Part shown: positions 45,473 to 57,588 of the stretch, in pieces
How positions within the stretch are numbered: the stretch's first letter is position 1
How the letters are laid out: each line of letters begins with the position of its first letter
Assembly (NCBI GenBank): GCA_003550325.1
Contig: QKWP01000660.1
Coordinates: forward strand, 1 to 64,000
Source of the DNA: Gigaspora rosea
Taxonomy: Eukaryota > Glomeromycota > Glomeromycetes > Diversisporales > Gigasporaceae
Direction: 5' to 3'
DNA length: 64,000 bases
Program-made: the position numbers and the translations under genes
The notes under the pieces: model-generated
Seen by the model: the letters and a program-made list of their open reading frames with translations, nothing else
Databases searched by the model: none
Told to the model about the DNA's origin: nothing

Positions 45473-46110
45473 AAGGAGTCAACATTTTTACATATAGTTC
45501 GTCCATTTAAATGTTTTAATTTGTTACTTCATGTTTAATTATTAGCTGTAAGTAAGTTAAAAAGGTAGTTTTCTAAAAGTTCTTCCGAATTTACCCTTAC
45601 CTATTATACAATCGATCGTTCAATGACAAACCGATCCTTCACTACCCGAAAATACCAAAATGTTTCAACAAGCAGATGAAGAATTTTAATGTATTTTATT
45701 AATTTTTTATTCACTAAAAAAAATTTTATTTAAATATTTAAAATATTAATTTATTTTTTTATTTTTATATTATTATCACGTTTTTAATGTTCAACGTTTA
45801 AAAATTCATTTAAGAGTAGTCTTGAATGTGCCGAAGGTTCCAAAAGATAATAGGAGAGCTTGAGCTTGAAGAATTAAATTCTTAAATGTTTTCATACTTG
45901 ATATCTTTATGAAACTGGTCAAGGCACAGCCATTTAATACACTTGTTATTGTAGTTCTGCAATTTGAAAATTTTTTCAGTTATTGTGATGTTACTGTTTC
46001 TTGCATTCGATTTATATTTTATTTTTTTTAAATAAAAAAATAAATAGATCAACTATTGGAAATAAAGTTTAAATTACTACAGTAGCTGAAGTTTATTGAA
46101 TGACATGTTG
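45473..46110. other. Gene-free DNA
   Basis: AT-rich, nothing supported. Confidence 0.4.
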
Positions 46111-46139
46111 CATGGGTTGTTACATCGTACCCATGGGAT
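46111..46139 (-). repeat. 29-bp inverted repeat, right (TGTAACAACCC family)
   Basis: Reverse partner of 44111-44139 with three mismatches. The enclosed 2.0 kb holds the two MITE copies at 44336 and 45172. Confidence 0.6.
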
Positions 46140-46253
46140 GAATATCAGTGAACACGGTGCATTCCACAGATTAATAGTAAACCAAGTGGACGAAGGAAAC
46201 GTGATTTTACTATTAATCTGTGAAATACACAGTATTCACCGATATCCATTAAA
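46138..46253. repeat. Hairpin element, about 44-bp arms
   Basis: The left arm ATGAATATCAGTGAACAC...CACAGATTAATAGTAAA pairs with TTTACTATTAATCTGTG...GTATTCACCGATATCCAT. Compact foldback with a 24-bp loop. Confidence 0.75.
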
Positions 46254-46319
46254 TAACAAGTATTTATTTATTCGTTTATTTATTGTTATTATTTTATTAT
46301 TTGATTGTTTCTTTAAATG

Positions 46320-46474
46320 ATAATCACATGATGACATGTGAGCAATTTCGTGAACAATATTGTGAGCAATATTGTGAGTGTATTGTGAACAATATAGTGA
46401 GCGAAATTGAGAGTGAAATTGTGGGAAATGCTGAAGGAATTGAGGGGAACTAAACGATGTAGCGCAGTAGTTCT
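46320..46474 (-). repeat. TIR of a nested 4-kb element, right
   Basis: Reverse partner of 42462-42620, ending AGCGCAGTAGTTCT. The arm repeats GAACAATATTGTGAGC units. Flanks show no clear duplication. Confidence 0.65.
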
Positions 46475-47112
46475 AATAAATTAAAATGTATATAAAGCCA
46501 GAATTTTTTGCTTTAAAAAAATTTCCTTCAGACTTCAATGTCTTTAAATAGTTTTAAATAAGAACTGGTTGCTCCAGATGTTATAGAGTTTACTTACGAT
46601 ATAGTATTTAATATCTTTGTTACCTACCCGATATAATATAATTTATTTTTTTTTAACCTTCGTTATATTTCAATAATCATCTTTAAGAAATTCGTTATCC
46701 TTGCAAATCATTGTAGTTACCCAAATATCGCTAATTTCCTTTGATCCATCATTTTATTCCCTTAACTTGTTTATTATCATTTCCGCATCATCTATTTTTA
46801 AATAAAGTACCCCTTTCGCATCAAAATTAAACTGATCACTACCTTCCATTTTAATCTAAGTAATTGATAATTGTGATCCTGATCTAGCTATTTTGTGACA
46901 TCATATTACTTGCTCGTCTCTGTGAACAATATATTTAACCCACAAGCTTACTATTAGAGCTAAATCGGACGGTACTAATCAATTTCTCCTGAATAATATT
47001 AACAGTAGTGATAGTAATTAAATGTATATGTATTGTAAAAATATATTTCTTTTATAAAAATGTTATAAATATACAAACAAACTTACAAAAAATATTACCT
47101 TTAATAAAGATA
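46475..47112. other. Gene-free DNA upstream of the MULE-like gene
   Basis: AT-rich. It may hold the promoter of the gene starting at 47113, but no motif is convincing. Confidence 0.4.
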
Positions 47113-47748
47113 ATGAAAACATTTTCTGAAGAAGAAGTTGAAATCAATACTGAACAAGTGGTAAATTTTATTATTGTTTCATATAGAGATGTACCTTATA
47201 TAAGATAAACTATGTATTTAATTAAACAAATTTTAGCATATATTTGAATTATTATATAAAAGCATAACTTGTACAAAAATTTTGTATAAGATATGCCAAA
47301 TTATTTCACAAAAGATGCATCTCAAGTTTATATAATATGTGAATTAAATATTTAATATTTAATTTATTAATTTTAGTTAGATTTTGATAATTCTATAAGC
47401 ATTGAAAAAAATGAAGAAATTAAAGAAGAAACTGTTGCATATCTTACTGCTCGTTTAGCTATTAATGCTAATAATATATATTATTTTACAGTTTTAGTTG
47501 AATATCCTTCAACAAGTCCACAAAATGACAAAGGGCTATCTGGTTTTGCTACAGTTTATAAAGTTCTTAATATTGAAGATTATATTAACAATAATGAACA
47601 AGATCTAAATCAAGAACAAGAACTAACTCAAGAGCAAATTCAAAGAGAAAGGCAAATACAGGAAAAGCTAAAAAAAAAGGCATATGCAGTATTTCAGGAT
47701 GTAAGTTATTTATCTTTGATATTCTTATAACAAACTTTATAATTATTT

Positions 47749-47860
47749 TAAGATAAGTATAGGTATTATAGCATACACATAGTAAATTGTGATCTAGTAA
47801 TCAGAATCAGGTGGTTTTACTACAAAAGTTACCTGTACTATAATACCCATACTTATCTTA
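47749..47860. mobile_element. MITE in intron 2 of the MULE-like gene
   Basis: TIRs TAAGATAAGTATAGGTATTA and TAAGATAAGTATGGGTATTA over a 112-bp element. It lies wholly in the intron after 47700. Confidence 0.75.
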
Positions 47861-48324
47861 TATTAAAATTTTTATATATGCTTTAATATTAAGATTAAGT
47901 ATAGATAATACAATACTATACTATACTTAATAATTTAAATTAAATAAATGTATATAAGATTGGTTAAAAAATATAATATTTTTTGATTAGATATATATTA
48001 ATATATATAATATATATTTCTGTATTTAGATTCAGTATAGTCTAGGCTCTGGTGGTCAAACCAAAGTTAAATGTCCTTTTTTTGATAATATAACTGTAAC
48101 CAAAGATCAGAGAAAGTGTCAAGGTGTTACAATTTGTCCCCATATTGATGATCAAATTAAATTAGCAAAACATTGTGATGTTGATTTTGATTCTGAGGTT
48201 TTTAAAACAGTTAAGAGTGGATTATCAAATAGATCAATTTATACAAATACACTTGCGTATATATTTTTTAAAAGAATACATTATTTTACTAACACTTATT
48301 TTGTAGTTACAATACTTCAACAAC

Positions 48325-48665
48325 TATTAATTCACAGATATTTAAATTACAAATAATTATTTCACTAACATGTCTATTTTACTGACATATTATTTTACCA
48401 ATACTTAATTTACTGATACTTAATTTACCAACAAGCTTTATTAACTACAAATTGGTCCAATTATATTATATTAAAACTAATACAAATCTAAGTATTTAAT
48501 TATATGATTGGATTTCTTGTACTTCAAACTATCTGAATTAAGCTTTTTAGTATTAATTGTCAAAAAATTAAGTATAAGTAAAATAAATATGTTGGTAAAT
48601 TAATTGTTAGTAATTTAAATATCTGTAAAATAAACTTGTTGGCAAAGTAATTGTTAGAGAATTCT
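48325..48665. mobile_element. Inverted-repeat element in intron 3 of the MULE-like gene
   Basis: TTCACAGATATTTAAATTAC (48331) pairs with GTAATTTAAATATCTGTAAA (48610). Flanking motifs such as TTGGTAAATTAATTGTTAG and its complement recur. Termini are imprecise. Confidence 0.6.
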
Positions 48666-51517
48666 TGTATCTACAAAAAAAGCATCAGTAAAATAAATAA
48701 AATAGTTTTAAAAAATAGAATATAACTAATTAAATATTATATTATTTAAGATTTTACCTTGCTATAATTAAAAAGACATGTCCAAAAACTTTACCTAATA
48801 GTTCATCATGTACTGGTTTGCCAGTTTTAAGAAAAATTAAAGAAAATACTTTAACACAATATAAAGCTAATTCAAATCAAAGCAATAGTCGAACTTCATT
48901 AATATTACAATGCAAAGATGGTTACTTTATTGGATGCAGTTTATGGTCTAATGGAGATAGCTACCATCGATTTATTCAAGTACCTGAATCATGTGATGTT
49001 AGTTTAATTCGGAGTCTTTTAAATAGAGAGTCATTTGATAGATCATTAATTAAAGACAAGTGTTGTACTGTACTACCAAATACAACACACAAAAAGTTTT
49101 GCTATAAGTATATTACAATTTTGTTTAAAAAACAGTATACAGTAAAAATTTTCTAAATACATACTCAATTTGGATTCAAATCTATATGTGATTTTATTGT
49201 TTTCTAAGTGCATACTATTAATATTGGTTTCTGTAGATTATATTTAGAAAGCCTGTATATTAATATATTAATGCTTTAAATTTATGTTTAATATATAATA
49301 TATTAACAAAATTTAAATTTTTTAAAGCTTTTCCCCATCTTGATGAATTTAATTGCCCATATGAAGCACAATTGGAAAATATGCCATGTGAAGTTAAATT
49401 TTATAGATTTATATCTATTAATTTAATAGAGTGTCCTTTCGTAGTATTACTTTGTATTGGAGAACAAACACATCCACCACCACCACCAAATAATGTGCCA
49501 AAAGCTATTTAGGATCGATTTAAAACTTTAATTGAAATAGCTTCAATGGATTTAGAGCATGTTACACCATGAAGATTAATATCAGGTATTATTTTTATAT
49601 GATTAAAATTAATTATAAAATACATTAAAATATTTTAAATACAAAAATATTAATTACTAATTATAAAATATAAAATATAAATAAATATTTTAATTTAGGA
49701 AATTTAATTAAAAGTTGTTTTGGAAATGAGCTATTGCCAGAAATTCATATATCTTTAAATAATTTAGATCATCTTTGTTATCTTGTTTCTAAAGTTCAAC
49801 ATTCAATTTATCCACACGGGCAGGGTATATTAGGTTTAATTCATGCTTTCTCCTCTAATTTGAATAATATTCGAGAATATATTCAAAGAATTGGTAAATT
49901 ATAAAATATTTTTATTTTATACTAGTTATTAGGCCTGTTATTTAAATAACAGAACATATCAATTATACAAAAGTTATATAATATGAACTAAAAATTTGTA
50001 ATAGATATGTTATATTAAGTTAAAATTTGTATTAAATTAAAAGATAATAATTATACTATTACCTATATTTTACTCTTAAATTTTTAATTTAATACTAATT
50101 TTAATTTAGTATATAATATATATAATATATATATTAATTTTTAATTTATTATAATATATATAGCATTTTTTGAAGATGGTCATGTTTTTATATTGTGTAT
50201 GAATAAGAATATGGCAACAAAACTTTTGCATGCTCAATATATTCAAATTGATTTAACATTTAAAAGTGTTCAAGGAAAAATTAATGAATTTGAATTTAAT
50301 GAATTTGATTTGGATCATAATATTAGTTAAGTAAATATATATTATACAATATATATTTAATTATTTATATATTATATTGCTAATTTTATATTTTTTAGTA
50401 CTTACATATGCTCGAATTTATACAAATATTTAAACTGCAACTGCTTATCAGCGTATGTTCAAAGCAGTAATTGAAACTGTTAATGAGCTTTGTAAACCAA
50501 ATATTCAAATTAAACATATTCATAATAATGGTTGGAGTGTTATTCTTGGTGATCTAGATATTGCACAAGCAAAAGGTCTTGGACTTGCACTTGCAGATTT
50601 AGATTCAACTAAAGACTGGGAAACTCATTTAACATATATTTTTAAATCTTGCCATGTTCATTATAAAAGGAAAGTATATTTAGAATTTTTAGTTATTTTA
50701 AGTTACCTTCATTTAGAAATGAGAAAAATATATATTTTATAATAATATACATATAAATATATATTAATAAATATATATAATATAATTTGTTTATAAAATA
50801 TCACATCTTTTATACTTATTTATTTTCTTTTAGAATTTTTTGAACTATTTGCATTTCTATTTCTTATTATACTCAGCATTATGCACTCTTATCTAAATTA
50901 TATATACTTTAATTTTCTTAAATGGATAAAACCTATCTTTATTTTTATTATAAAAAAATAATTTATTATTTATTAAAAAATTTACTATATTGAAATAATT
51001 TTATATAACTATCTATATTAAGATTTTAATTAGTTTTTATTTATCTAGAGTTCATTATAATGAGAATAACTTGTATTAATAATAATATAATTAATATAAT
51101 TTTTTCATTTTTATAGAAATATTTTAAAGTCAAAACTTTCAGATAATTTAAAAAATTTAATGTATGAACTATTGGTGGCTAATAAAGAACTAGTAGTTGA
51201 TATATTCCAAGAATTTAGTCTATCAGATGAAGATGGTGCCTTAGGTATATAAAGTTTTATTATATATTCTAATAAACAAATACTACAAATATAGCTATTA
51301 AGTTTTTTTAAAAAAAATATAGAATAGGGAAATTATTATTCAAATTTATAGAAATTAGCTTCTTTAAATTATTATTATTCAAATATTGCTGAAGAAGATT
51401 GGTGCAATGCAGGAGAAAATACAAATACTGCTGAAGCTGAACATGCTGATGCTAATCGAGAAGGAATTCAAATGAGTTTATTGCTTGCAATTAGAAAGTT
51501 TGTATTTAATTCTTATT

Positions 51518-51700
51518 TTATTTATATAAGTATGCAAATAGAAAACTCTGTCATTGGGCTTTTAATTATATTTTGTGTACAGTTAGGCATCTATGGAAAT
51601 CTATCATTTTAATAGATTTTCCATAGATAGTTAACTGTATATAAAATATAATTAAAAGCCCAATAACAGGTTTTCTTTTGGGCAGCACTTATATACTATA
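51518..51700. mobile_element. Foldback MITE in intron 10 of the MULE-like gene
   Basis: Arms of about 60-80 bp: ATTGGGCTTTTAATTATATT pairs with AATATAATTAAAAGCCCAAT, centred near 51608 (AAATCTAT..AATAGATTTT). It sits between the exons ending 51497 and starting 51796. Confidence 0.8.
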
Positions 51701-52263
51701 GTTAAAAATAGAGTTAATAATAATAAGATTTATAAATGCTTTGAACATTAATGAAGTTTGTTATCTTTGTTTAATATAATTAAAAATATATATAGAGGAA
51801 AATGGTTAGATGAACATCGATTTGCAATGTGTGAATGTCAAGATAAATATAGTATCCCCAAAACTGGACGTTCGTTAGGACCTATAGTTAAAGCCACTAA
51901 GTCTATTAAAAAATTTGGTAAAAACTATACTTAAACAATATATGTATTCTGTATATATTAATATTAATTATTAATATATAACTATTATATTTATTAGAAA
52001 CTTCAAAACGCAAAAAACAGGTGTCTATAAACAAAGGACCTTCAAATTCTAATGTGGCTATAGAAAACAATAAAGAATTAAATGATTTGGATGCTGAAAT
52101 TGCTAAACGAGAAAAATTGCAGAAACTTGAACTAATTGACTATGAATTTCAGCACCAAAAAAAAATGTTAGATATTGAAAAACAAACAAAAATAGCTAAT
52201 CTTCGTGCCCAAGAATTAGCAAATATTGAAAAAGAAAAGGCTTTGGGTATTAATAAGGATTGA

Positions 52264-53012
52264 GTTTTATTATTGAGATGCGTATAAGTTTGCTGCTTAT
52301 ATTTTTGGTTTCAAAATATATATTTATAACTATTATAACATTAAACTTTTAAAATAAAATTAAAATATTTTTAAGTAAAATCGCAAAATCATTATTTGAC
52401 TTACCCATTTTATTGCCTATTTTTATTTACAATGCACCCTCTCTAAACACTCAAATTCCAGTTAAAATTTATAGAGAGGATGCAATAGTGCACACAACTT
52501 GAAAAACATGGCAGGTTTTACTGTAAAAGCACAAATTTTTGAAGTTTTTTTTTAATTCGATTTTTTTTATCAGTCAACAGTAAATTGAAAGTCATTTTAA
52601 TTTTTGGATCTGGCAAAGATCGGTTTTGAGAGGTTCAAAGTAATTCTGCAATAATGTTTTCAAATCTGTAACCTCTCAATACCAACACAAAATATGAGGT
52701 TTTGAGAGGTTCAACGGTAATAGATTTTTAATATAAGTTATTAAACGTAAAAGTGGCAGTAAAAAACCTCGCTAATATTTATTTAATATAAAAATTAGTT
52801 TAAATCTCTCTAATATTTATTTAATGTCATTCGAAAATATTTTGGAATGGCGAAAATATTTTAGACATTCTAAAATATATTCGGCACCTAAAATAATTTA
52901 TGCCGCCTAAATTATTTTTGACCTTCTAAATATTTATGATTTAGTCTGCCTAAAATAATTTAGCCATTTAAATTTACGTCAAAGACAAAATAATTTATAC
53001 ACCCATGTATAG
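52264..53012. other. Gene-free DNA with small repeats
   Basis: A short inverted pair GCACCCTCTCTAAA / TTTATAGAGAGGATGC at 52434-52485 and GAGGTTTTGAGAGGTTCA-type repeats at 52620-52725. Diverged CCTAAAATAATTTA repeats at 52850-52975. Confidence 0.5.
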
Positions 53013-53834
53013 TAACAACCCATGCGTCACTCTTTACTAATTATTTAAACTTTTTATATCGCTATTATTTTCGCTTGTTCGTAAAAATTTTATTTTTTTC
53101 TCTTTTTAAATATCGAGCAACAATCCCAATGTTTTATTTGTTGTGACCATAAAAAAAAATCTTCAAACAATTTGTAGATCAGTTTCGATAAAAATAGGTC
53201 TTTAACATGTAGAAACAATTCAATGGACTATTTTAAATAAACACATTTATTTTTTTTTGAAACTTTTATGCAACCTTACAAGGAAAAAAATATTCGAATT
53301 TGAATTCAAGATTACTGTATAAGAACTTAAAAATGTTTCTCGAACCCATTAGTTTTTCGCCCGACAATTAAAAATTTTAAAAATCTCCAATTATGGGATA
53401 TTTAAAAATTACCAATATTATCTTTCGCCGACAATGAAATTTTAAAATAATCTAACTGAATATAATCTTCGCACGGTTACAAAAATTTTAAAAATCATTC
53501 GACCAATATCGTCTTCACCCAAGTAAAAAATCTTAAAATAACCTGACTAAATAAAGTTTTTCACCAGCTATGAAAATTTTAAATATTCTACTGAAATATA
53601 GTATAAGGATCTTAAAATAACCCGATAAAATATAGTCTTTGCTATAAGAATGAAAAACTATCAACAAGCTAAACAAAGTCTTCACCCACTATAAGAATTT
53701 TAAAAACTACCAGCTATGAAAATTTTAACGAAAGTAAAGATTTTGCCTTTTATGAATATAGTTCATTCGCACAGGTATATATTTTCATATAAACCCGTGC
53801 GAATAAGCTTTCAAAAAAAGCATGGGTTGTTACA
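53013..53834. mobile_element. Element bounded by TAACAACCCATGC inverted repeats
   Basis: TAACAACCCATGC at 53013-53025 and GCATGGGTTGTTA at 53820-53832 are exact inverted repeats, with weaker similarity (CCCATG / CCCGTACG) outside. Could be a solo LTR-like fossil or a TIR element. It contains a minisatellite and a hairpin ATTCGCACAGGT/ACCCGTGCGAAT at 53765-53806. Confidence 0.5.
53350..53735. repeat. Diverged minisatellite, about 46-bp unit
   Basis: Eight or nine imperfect units with the consensus order AAAATTTTAAAAAT, then CTGACNAAATATAGTCTTCAC. It fills much of the element at 53013-53834. Confidence 0.6.
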
Positions 53835-53914
53835 TAAAACCCGTACGATAAATGTTCCTTATTATACTTTTATTCGCAAGATTTCGTTAACATATAATAA
53901 ATAAATAGAATCAG

Positions 53915-54300
53915 CGAGCATTGATTCTTTCATTTTTGATATATTATCAAAATTTAACGTTAACGTCTACAATAAAGAAAAATTAGTATGATATAAACAT
54001 TGAAAAATATATTATGTGTGAAGGCTTATACTTATATTAAAGATATCTAGCCCGCTTATCAGTGAAATTATTCAAGGAAACAAATATATAATGATAAAAA
54101 AAAGACTGTAAAAATTGTATAACTACCAGATCCGTATCGTATGGTATGGTGTAGATTTTATAAAATCGTACCATACTGTTCTGCTAATATATATAGTTAA
54201 TATAATAGCAGATTAGTATGGTACGGTTTGACAAAATTGTATCTATACCATACTGATCTGGCATGTCATACCATACTGATATTCTGTAATCCCTTCCAAC
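53915..54300 (-). repeat. Long terminal-type inverted repeat, right arm
   Basis: Reverse-strand match of 41085-41535, ending outward in CAGAATATCAGTATGG (reverse orientation) and GTAATCCC. Contains the same CAGTATGGTACG subterminal motifs. Confidence 0.75.
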
Positions 54301-54806
54301 ACTAATGACGAAGTCTTCCTCAGTTTTAGTACTTCTGTTTCGGCGACGTCATTCATTGGAGTCTTTTTGCATTGTCAGTCACATTCTGAAAAATTGCGAC
54401 TTCGACACCAACTACGACAACAAAGTCCATAAATATACCGACTTCAAGAGCGATGATGGTTAAGTTGTGTTCTAATAAAAGAAAGTTCAGTTAAGATAAA
54501 TATTGTAAATAAAAAAAAAACAGAGAAAAAAAAAGCTACTTATCTTATCCCAAGCAAAGATGATCTAGATCTAATTTAGATCCAAATCTAGAGACGAACC
54601 TATTAAATAAATAAAAAATAAAGAAATAAATATTAATTAAAATAGAAATAAGAAAAAATTATAAAGAAAAAAATAATTAAAAATAATTAAAAAAAAATAA
54701 TTATAAAAAAAAATTAATTAAAAATATAATTATTAATAATAAAAAAAATTCGCAATTATTATCATTTAACTCTTCCGATCGATCACTTGTCCAAAATTTT
54801 AAGCAA

Positions 54807-55134
54807 ATGAAAAACAATATTTTTATTAGTAAAAGACGAAGCAGATATAGTACTGGTTTTTATAAAGGTCAACCTTTTTTGTTTAACTCTCAGGAGACTC
54901 CTTTATATATTCGGCAAGCAAGCCAGAAGCATCGGTTGTGCAAGATAACTGGCAGTGTGTGCCCTTGATACAAGAAATTCTGGTGGAGATACAAACATTT
55001 CTTTCTTCATCGACGAAGGTGTTATATTTTGGCTAGGCGGTGAACTAAGAAATGAGTTTTTCAACACACTCTCTAAAAGTTTTGGCTACAAAAACACATT
55101 TTACCATACTCCTGCTATCATATTCTCGCTNTAA
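54807..55134 (+). pseudogene. Short coding-like patch, unrecognised, in two overlapping frames
   Basis: One frame runs from ATG 54807 to TGA 54966 (ends CKITGSVCP). A second, open from 54949 to TAA 55132, reads DTRNSGGDTNISFFIDEG and continues WLGGELRNEFFNTLSKSFG. Both have balanced amino-acid use in a region much less AT-rich than its surroundings, unlike chance frames here. No family is recognised. The sequence contains one ambiguous base (N) at 55131, in the codon before the stop, so assembly quality is in doubt. Confidence 0.35.
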
Positions 55135-55734
55135 ATTATTATTAATTATTAAATAAAAAAAAGTGTTTTTTTAATAAAAAAATTGAAAAATTTTAAATAA
55201 AAAAATATTAAATAAATAAAAAGAATAAAAAAAAATAAAAAAAATTTTAAATTAAAAATACGTAATATAAAAAAAATTTTAATAATAAAAAAAAATTAAA
55301 ATAAAAAATAACAATAATATGACCTGAGTTATGAAATAGAGAAACCTGCTATGATCATTGCATGAGGGTTTTTATATATTAAAAAACAATAAAACGCAAA
55401 TTTCACAATAATAATAATAATAAACAAAAAAAAAGATACGTACATATGCAATATAGTAGGAATAAAAAACGTGCTTTTTTTACTTTATTTATTTGTTTAT
55501 TTATTTTTGTTTTTTGAAAATCGAAATACTCATGCATGTACTTTCAAAACAAAGAGGCAGACCAAATTTATACTAAAAATATACAAATTAAACCTTTACA
55601 TATAGAATTTTGATATACAAATACACAAATTAAAAATCTAATCTTTTTAATAATTTTTTAAAAGAATACACAAATGTAAATCTTACTTCATTTAATTTGT
55701 CTATGATGGCAACGCATTCTCTGACCTGACCTAT
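55135..55734. other. Low-complexity AT-rich DNA
   Basis: Runs of AATAAAAAA and TTAAATAAA type from 55134 to about 55315, matching a similar low-complexity stretch at 54600-54760 on the other side of the coding-like patch. No gene. Confidence 0.55.
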
Positions 55735-57588
55735 CTATGTATATTTCGGGGTCCTCTCCTGTCTTTCTTTAATCTCATTAGTATATTTTAGTCTTTTGAT
55801 TTGAATTTTTTCCCAGGGCCTTTCTAATATACTGTTCAATATTCGTTTTTCTTTCTTATCTGCTATCCAAATCTTCTCTCTACATATCCTCTAATTTCTT
55901 TTTCTTTCTCTCTCTGCATCTCTATTATTATTTTTCTTTCCAGAATTTTAATCCAAATTCAATCCATTCATCTGTCCAGTAGGGTCATTAATTCATTATT
56001 ACTATTTGCTTCTGCAATGAGAAAGTTCTCGTTGCCTCTTTCTTGTTCATCTATTCTGTTTCCTCATTCTGACAGAGCTCTTCTTGCTAACTTTCTTATC
56101 GCTTTAATCCATTTGTATCTAGTATTCCAGATTACTAATTTTTTCTTTTTCTCAAATAGTTTTTAATTTTCCTTTATTGTAACATTTTATATGCAGAGCT
56201 TTATTAATCCATTCCACAACATGTTTCTATTGCTATTTATTCCTTCCTCTGCTGTTTTTTTACTTTGCTTCACGATGGTAGTCTTCTTTGTTTTGTTCAA
56301 GTTTTCTGTAATGTAACTATCTAAGAGCCTTGCAAAGTTTTTTCAGTTCTCTTTATTGGCTTTTTCATATAGGTATATCTTTCTTTCTTGAGTGTTTGCA
56401 TTGTTCTGCTTGTTTCTAGTTCTTGTTCCCAGGATGGGTTTGGTAAAGATATTAGTTCAGATCAACTGATGATAACTATCAGAGCAAAATTCCATATTCT
56501 CAATATTACTATCACATACTAAACTTTTGAGATCAGCATCTACCCAAATGTAGTCAATTCTGAAGCTCGATTTTCTATTTGTCCAAGTATAGATTGATGT
56601 AAAAGGATTAATTATTCTGTAAGTATCTGCAAAGTTGATCTTTTTTAGCTATTTACTAAGTGAGAATTTGTGTATCTCTCCTCCTTATTCATTAACTCTA
56701 AGTTTAGTTGGTTCTCTTTCATGTTTAGATCCTTAATAATCATTCAAGATCTTTGTTCTTTCTTGCAATAATCGTGAACTATTCTTTTTTGATTCTCCTT
56801 CTGTGCTTCAGGCTTATTAGAGGACATGTATATTATCCAAGGGATAAATTTTACACCCTTAAAAAGAAGTATTCATCTTAAAGAGTACATATCTGGGTGT
56901 CACATAATGCTACGTGTTTCTGCTAATTTTTGTGAATGAGGATTGCTACTCCTGAACCTTTTTCTTCTCAATTCGTTTGTGTGTTCCATATATCTTATAG
57001 TCCTTGAGATTGACTTTATCAAACTGAAATTCTTTGTTCCTAATATTAGTTTCCGTTAGTTCTATAATGTCATCATTCTCTCATATACCAAAGTCTATTA
57101 TTTCCTATATCTTAAATATATTATCCCTAAGTCTATTAATATTTGATGACCCAATTTTAAAAAATCTCTATTTATTTCCTCCAATTTCTTTTGCATCTGC
57201 TAGAGTTACCTCTCACTTCCAGCATTCTGTAATTTAACTAGGGTGCTATTTAGGATCATACTGGTAGGAGCGCTCCTCCCTTTGCTTCGATTTTGTCCAA
57301 ATGAGCTAGAATTCCCTCCAGTACATCACTTTCCAATCTGTATGTTGAATCATTTGTTAACTTGGATTGAGGTGTGTTTTTAATTTTTGATTTCTTCCAT
57401 TTTATTTGATAAGTTTCCTTTGTGATTTACTCTAAATAGGCTTGAGTATTGGATTGTGCTCATTCCAGGTAAGGGCTTCTAGGGCATTTTTCTATTTTCA
57501 TCTCCTTTGTTAGAGGGCTCTTGTCCAGTACTCTCGTTGCTCTTCTGGGAATTTGAAACTCATTCCAGTTTTGTATTATAGTAGTACA

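Larger units (their letters stand above)
47113..52263 (+). pseudogene. MULE-like DDE transposase gene, about 12 exons, broken
   Basis: Exons read from splice sites and phase: 47113-47160, 47377-47700, 48030-48255, 48751-~49112, ~49331-49585, 49699-49893, 50164-50325, 50399-~50673, 51117-51244, 51359-51497, 51796-51917, 51998-52263. Donors are GTAAGT, GTATAT and GTAAAT types. Protein landmarks: CPHIDDQIKLAKHCD, LILQCKDGYFIGCSLW, HRFIQVPESCDV, IQIDLTFKSVQG (first Asp, 50250), ILGDLDIAQAKGLGLAL (second Asp, ~50551-50557) and SCHVHYKR (C..H), matching the MULE transposase order. The C-terminus is a Lys/Glu-rich coiled-coil-like tail. In-frame stops occur at 49510 (TAG), 49570 (TGA) and 50431 (TAA), and two exon joins (near 49112/49331 and 50673/51117) do not close cleanly, so it is a pseudogene. 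Alternatively a domesticated MULE that later decayed. Confidence 0.7.

Noticed and set aside
41085-54300. Polinton/Maverick as explanation for the large inverted-repeat block
   Set aside because: No polymerase B, integrase, protease or capsid-type frame is seen; the only transposase is MULE-like.
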